Below are positions 41,507 to 44,544 of a stretch of 44,544 nucleotides of DNA, one piece after another. Position 1 is the first letter of the stretch. Every line of letters begins with the position of its first letter. A model generated the notes under the pieces. That model saw nothing but the letters and a program-made list of their open reading frames with translations. It was not told where the DNA came from and did not search any database. Source of the stretch: an uncultured Lachnospiraceae bacterium (lineage in GTDB: Bacteria; Bacillota; Clostridia; Lachnospirales; Lachnospiraceae); NCBI GenBank assembly GCA_949840465.1, contig CATKXE010000020.1, forward strand, positions 1-44,544, read 5' to 3'. The position numbers were made by a program, and so were the translations under genes.

Positions 41507-41638
41507 TCATTGTCGGAACAGGCCGGCTACTTTCTCGTCCGTCGGCGTAAGCTGTCCCATCTGTCCGGCAACCCTGGCCGTTACATCGTCAACGAAAAGC
41601 GTGGGTTGCTTCTGCTCCGCCAGTGCTTCATATTTCCA
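41507..41638 (-). pseudogene. 43-codon gene remnant without start
   Basis: The minus-strand frame reads EALAEQKQPTLFVDDVTARV then AGQMGQLTPTDEKVAGLFRQ and stops. It looks like real protein but has no start codon or ribosome binding site and begins after a stop. I cannot name the parent; the style resembles proteins of conjugative elements. It lies between vsr and the truncated kptA. A TATAAT is just upstream (about 41637-41642). Confidence 0.35.
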
Positions 41639-42176
41639 TTATACAGAAAAATTGCAAAAACGCAATTTCCAAAGTGTAAACTTCATCAAAATGCAATTCT
41701 CGCGGCAACCGCCAAATGGACATACAAAAAACATGTCCACCTGGCCCGTTGCTTCGCGGGAATAAAAAAAGCCCCTCCTTCTGGGCGGTTTCGGTATCTT
41801 TTGATAAATGGATATAAAGCCGGCTCATCGGTTTTAGGCCTTCAGCCATAATGGAGTCCAGAAATCGTTCGGCAGTACCGTGGTATAAAAATTCTGGTGG
41901 TTTTTGTTCCGTTAATTCCACATCTACTGGAATACTATGCCCCTGATTGGCGCGCAGCAGCGTTTTATCCGCGTTAAAGCTGTATCGCTGCTTCTGGTCA
42001 GAAGCTACGATTTCTTCTAGAATCTCCAGATTAATCGTTCGCCCGGTCTGATTGATGCCAATAATTAAATCTTCTACATTCGCCCAGCCATGTTCATCCA
42101 GTTCAATGTTTGCCGCTTCTGGCTTATGGCGTAAGATCAAACTTATAAATTTACTTAATTTATCTAATTTTCCCAT
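41628..42176 (-). pseudogene. kptA: 3'-truncated RNA 2'-phosphotransferase KptA
   Basis: The first ~135 residues match KptA/Tpt1, the NAD-dependent enzyme that removes a 2'-phosphate from RNA splice or repair junctions: KLSKFISLILRHKPEAANIE with Arg16-His17, LLRANQGHSI, PPEFLYHGTAERFLDSIMAE, and RLYIHLSKDTETAQKEG. Homology stops exactly where palindromic repeat E begins; the remaining 47 codons translate the repeat and unrelated DNA, so the C-terminal ~45 residues, including the expected last active-site Arg region and the ENGVWL motif, are gone. GGGAG precedes the start and a good promoter lies upstream, so a protein may be made but is probably inactive. Confidence 0.8.
41701..41763 (+). repeat. 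Palindromic repeat, copy E (inside kptA)
   Basis: CGCGGCAACCGCC, AAAT, GGACAT, ACAAAAAAC, ATGTCC, ACCT, GGC, CCGTTGCTTCGCGGGAAT. All arms pair: CGCG/CGCG, GCAAC/GTTGC, GCC/GGC, GGACAT/ATGTCC, separated by symmetric internal loops; the flanking ATTC/GAAT extends the stem. The best-preserved fold in the window. Confidence 0.9.
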
Positions 42177-42200
42177 GATATATTCTCCCGAGATTATTTT

Positions 42201-42228
42201 TGTATAACGATTCAGATTCTCATGACAA
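42201..42228 (-). promoter_or_regulatory. Promoter of the kptA remnant
   Basis: Minus strand: TTGTCA (42223-42228), 16-bp spacer, TATACA (42201-42206), about 20 bp before the ribosome binding site. Confidence 0.65.
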
Positions 42229-42317
42229 AAATATATGACAGCTTGGCTGGCAAATCTGTGCTATGGGATCGGAATCGCTGCAGTTTTATTACTTTAATAT
42301 TCTATTATTATAACTTT

Positions 42318-42712
42318 TTATTTTTTTGTTTTCAACTTTTTATTATGTGTATTGGCATCTTCCTTTTTCTGAGGTGTTATGTAACCAATAGAACTGTGTA
42401 TTCCTTTATGGTTATACCAGCCCTCTATGTATTCAAACATTGCTCTGCGGGCTTCCCTTGAATCTTGGTTATGGTGATAGATTTCTTCCTTTTTCAGCAC
42501 AGAATAGAACGACTCGATACAGGCATTGTCATACGGATCTTCTTTACGTTTGAAAGAATGTTGGATTCCTTAGTTGTCCAGATATTTTTTTAATACCGGA
42601 CTTGTATACTGGTTTCCAAGATAGCTGTGCAGGAGGATAGCTTCTGTATCCCTAACATTGAGGCACGCATTCTTTATAGACTGCACTGCCAGTTCCGCCG
42701 TCATGGATGTAA
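42318..42712 (-). pseudogene. IS3-family transposase (OrfB) C-terminal remnant
   Basis: Two minus-strand frame pieces join across an in-frame TAA near 42569-42571: TAELAVQSIKNACLNVRDTE ... HSYLGNQYTSPVLKKYLDN, stop, GIQHSFKRKEDPYDNACIES then FYSVLKKEEIYHHNQDSREA and YIEGWYNHKGIHSSIGYITP. This is the rve integrase core of IS3/IS150 transposases. The second catalytic Asp (normally HSDRGSQYTS) is Tyr, the first Asp region is missing, and the N-terminal half and OrfA are absent. The Glu (ACIES) remains. Dead element. Confidence 0.85.
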
Positions 42713-42715
42713 CCT

Positions 42716-42832
42716 TTTCACCCTCTGATAACGAATTGGGAAAAGCAGCTTCAGGGTGTTCTGATTTCCAAAAACATTTCTTATGCAGGAATTGTAGATG
42801 GAGAACTTCAGACAGTACAAGATGCACAGTAA
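42716..42832 (+). pseudogene. 38-codon fragment of an unknown gene
   Basis: The plus-strand frame reads FHPLITNWEKQLQGVLISKN then ISYAGIVDGELQTVQDAQ and stops at 42832. It has no start. The transposase similarity on the other strand ends at the same place (about 42712), so this looks like a junction between an IS remnant and the tail of another gene. Parent gene not recognised. Confidence 0.3.
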
Positions 42833-42855
42833 TAAAAAATTATATAAGAGGAATA

Positions 42856-43266
42856 TTATTCTTCTTCATCTTTCCATAGTGGCATAGGAAGATTATTTTT
42901 TAGTGCATATTTGATTGCAGAGTAGTATTCTACTTTGTGATGGACATGCGTTGAATCATTCTGAAGCTGAACCAGTTTTTGATTTACAATCTGTTCCTGG
43001 TCTTTCAGAAGAGAGATAATTTCATCAATGTGAGCTGCTTCATCTGTCTCATACATAAAAAATTTTCGAAGCTGAGAGATGGTCATTCCTGTGCGCTTGA
43101 AACAGTTAATACATTTAAGGCGTTCGATATGCTCATTATTATATATACGTTGTCCAGACAGGGATTTGGGAACTTCTGGAAGGAGACCTTCGCTTTCATA
43201 ATAGCGAAGTGTAGACGATGGAAGCTCAAACATTTCAGATATTTCTTTGATTTTATAGGTTTTCAT
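42856..43266 (-). CDS. MerR-family regulator
   Basis: A 136-residue MerR protein. N-terminal DNA-binding domain: YKIKEISEMFELPSSTLRYY, ESEGLLPEVPKSLSGQRIY, LKCINCFKRTGMTISQLRKF. The effector part is a dimerisation helix (LLKDQEQIVNQKLVQLQNDS). It lacks the C-terminal metal-binding cysteines of MerR/ZntR, so it probably senses an organic electrophile, aldehyde or oxidant, as in NmlR/AdhR-like proteins. AGGAGG precedes the start. It diverges from the aldo-keto reductase gene and should control the 19-bp-spacer promoter between them. Confidence 0.9.
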   Translation of the reverse strand: MKTYKIKEISEMFELPSSTLRYYESEGLLPEVPKSLSGQRIYNNEHIERLKCINCFKRTGMTISQLRKFFMYETDEAAHIDEIISLLKDQEQIVNQKLVQLQNDSTHVHHKVEYYSAIKYALKNNLPMPLWKDEEE

Positions 43267-43328
43267 TAGATACCTCCTGTGTAAAAATTTGGATTAAGTA
43301 TTTATTCTATGTTTTACAGCAAATTTTC

Positions 43329-43359
43329 TTGACTTCAAGTATACTTGAAGTGTTAATCT
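43329..43359 (+). promoter_or_regulatory. MerR-controlled promoter with 19-bp spacer
   Basis: TTGACT (43329-43334), 19-bp spacer, TAATCT (43354-43359). The spacer holds the perfect 20-bp palindrome ACTTCAAGTATACTTGAAGT (43332-43351). The overlong spacer needing DNA untwisting and the palindrome between -35 and -10 are diagnostic of MerR activation. Confidence 0.9.
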
Positions 43360-43402
43360 TTGTAAAGAAAAGTAATTTATTTGTATTTAGGAGGAAATGA
43401 AT

Positions 43403-44395
43403 ATGTATACTGCATCAAAAGAAAGATATACAGCCATGGAATACAACCGTTGTGGGAACAGCGGCCTGATGCTTCCAAAGGTATCACTGGGGCTGTGGCA
43501 TAATTTTGGAGACGCTGCAAATTTTGAAAATATGAGAAGGCTTTGTTTTACAGCTTTTGATAATGGAATCACACAATTTGATCTGGCGAATAACTATGGA
43601 CCGGAACCGGGAAGTGCCGAGAAAAACTTTGGTCGTATCCTGAAAGAAGACTTAGGTGTATACCGTGATGAGCTGATTATTACAACAAAAGCTGGTTATG
43701 ATATGTGGGAGGGTCCTTATGGAAACTGGGGAAGTCGCAAATACCTTCTTGCCAGCCTGGATCAGAGTCTGAAACGTATGGGACTTGATTACGTGGATAT
43801 TTTTTATCATCACAGAATGGATCCGGATACCCCGCTGGAAGAGACAATGGGTGCTCTGGCAAGTGCTGTACAGAGTGGTAAGGCAATTTATGTTGGAATT
43901 TCCAATTATGATGGAGAAACATTAAAGAAAGCAGCTGCGATTTTGAAAGACATGCATTGCCCGTTTGTGATCAACCAGAACAGATACTCCATTTTTGACA
44001 GAACCGTAGAGAAGAATGGTTTGAAAGAAGCAACAGGTGAACTTAAGAAGGGCCTGATCACATTCAGTCCGCTTGCACAGGGACAGCTGACTGACCGTTA
44101 TCTTCACGGAATACCGGAGGACAGCCGCATCCGTACTGACGGTAGATTCCTCAAAGAAAGTACTCTGGATGAGCACAGACTAGACCAGATTCGCAAACTG
44201 AATGATCTGGCGGCACAACGAGGAGAAAAGCTTGCAGATATGGCGCTTGGTTGGCTTCTGCAACATAAAGAAGTTACAAGCGTTCTGATCGGTGCATCCA
44301 AACCACAGCAGATTCTTGACAATGTAAAGGCAACTTCCTGTGCACCGTTTACCGAAGAAGAACTGAAATTGATCGATAAGATTTCTCAAAAGTGA
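43403..44395 (+). CDS. Aldo/keto reductase, YghZ-like
   Basis: A 330-residue NADPH-dependent aldo-keto reductase of the AKR14/YghZ (glyceraldehyde 3-phosphate reductase) type. Catalytic tetrad: Asp and Tyr in FDLANNYGPEPGSAE, Lys in IITTKAGYDMW, His in DIFYHHRMD. NADP contacts are near FSPLAQGQLTDRYL and SVLIGASKPQQI. Starts: ATG 43397 is only two bases from AGGAGG, so ATG 43403 (eight-base spacing) is preferred. Controlled by the adjacent MerR protein, so the likely role is detoxification of reactive aldehydes such as methylglyoxal. Confidence 0.93.
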   Translation: MYTASKERYTAMEYNRCGNSGLMLPKVSLGLWHNFGDAANFENMRRLCFTAFDNGITQFDLANNYGPEPGSAEKNFGRILKEDLGVYRDELIITTKAGYDMWEGPYGNWGSRKYLLASLDQSLKRMGLDYVDIFYHHRMDPDTPLEETMGALASAVQSGKAIYVGISNYDGETLKKAAAILKDMHCPFVINQNRYSIFDRTVEKNGLKEATGELKKGLITFSPLAQGQLTDRYLHGIPEDSRIRTDGRFLKESTLDEHRLDQIRKLNDLAAQRGEKLADMALGWLLQHKEVTSVLIGASKPQQILDNVKATSCAPFTEEELKLIDKISQK

Positions 44396-44406
44396 TGAAT
44401 TATTCC

Positions 44407-44424
44407 CAGACATCTAAATGTCTG
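44407..44424 (+). terminator. Terminator after the aldo/keto reductase gene
   Basis: CAGACAT-CTAA-ATGTCTG, followed by TCTTTG; a small stem with a weak T-run. The remaining ~120 bases to the window end contain no gene that I can see. Confidence 0.6.
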
Positions 44425-44544
44425 TCTTTGTAATAATACTGTATATCTTTATCACCTATGTCACGTTTATATTGCGTTGTACCCAAACAAAGGGGCTGTC
44501 GGGAAATAGCGATTTTTCCCCTTTATAGAGCAAAAAAGAAGAAT

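Noticed and set aside
42222..42461. Plus-strand frame of 79 codons next to kptA
   Set aside because: Very A/T-rich, runs antisense to the transposase remnant, no ribosome binding site.
42318..42500. Intact small gene of 60 codons
   Set aside because: It is only the last part of the IS3-family transposase; the frame continues upstream through an in-frame stop.

Overview
The window looks like a chromosome segment of a Gram-positive Clostridia member, most likely Lachnospiraceae. This rests on strong AGGAGG-type ribosome binding sites, the order rpmG-secE-nusG-rplK-rplA, lipoboxes, a BceAB-type exporter, a four-cysteine L33 and no outer-membrane genes. Almost all genes are on the minus strand. 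The species is an inference and cannot be fixed from sequence alone.

Layout. 1-5.5 kb: 5' part of an ammonium transporter gene behind a promoter-proximal attenuator, a VanY-type carboxypeptidase, an Sfp-type phosphopantetheinyl transferase, a degenerate GGDEF-EAL protein and a coiled-coil protein of unknown role. 5.6-9.6 kb: a sugar locus with an AraA-like isomerase, a rhamnulokinase-type kinase and an AraC regulator. 9.7-17.9 kb: ParA ATPase overlapping a small alarmone hydrolase, a large RND permease with a coiled-coil insertion, HflX, an MnmM/YtqB methyltransferase and a TPR lipoprotein. 18-23.1 kb: zinc/cadmium efflux, with two P1B ATPases, an ArsR-type sensor and a perfect operator palindrome. 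23.5-26 kb: ribosomal protein and transcription genes, whose promoter is embedded in the terminator hairpin of the next operon. 26.1-32.4 kb: BceAB-type ABC transporter, LacI regulator, metallo-hydrolase, a small unknown protein and a lipoprotein.

32.4-39.3 kb holds a tightly overlapping polyol/sugar operon: a zinc alcohol dehydrogenase, an FGGY kinase and two mannitol-dehydrogenase-family paralogues. It diverges from a UlaG-like hydrolase. The two promoters are interleaved on the same ~35 bp and share one palindromic operator; a ROK repressor lies next door. This is the best candidate for an undescribed metabolic system.

39.3-44.5 kb is visibly more AT-rich and mosaic: an internally deleted restriction endonuclease remnant, a C5 DNA methyltransferase with its own HTH domain, Vsr, a 3'-truncated kptA, a dead IS3-family transposase, gene scraps, and then an intact MerR/aldo-keto reductase pair with a 19-bp-spacer promoter.

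Across the window six copies of a ~60-nt structured palindromic repeat occur in both orientations. One forms the breakpoint of kptA, two bracket a lipoprotein gene and one abuts the AraC gene start. No CRISPR array, tRNA or rRNA was seen.
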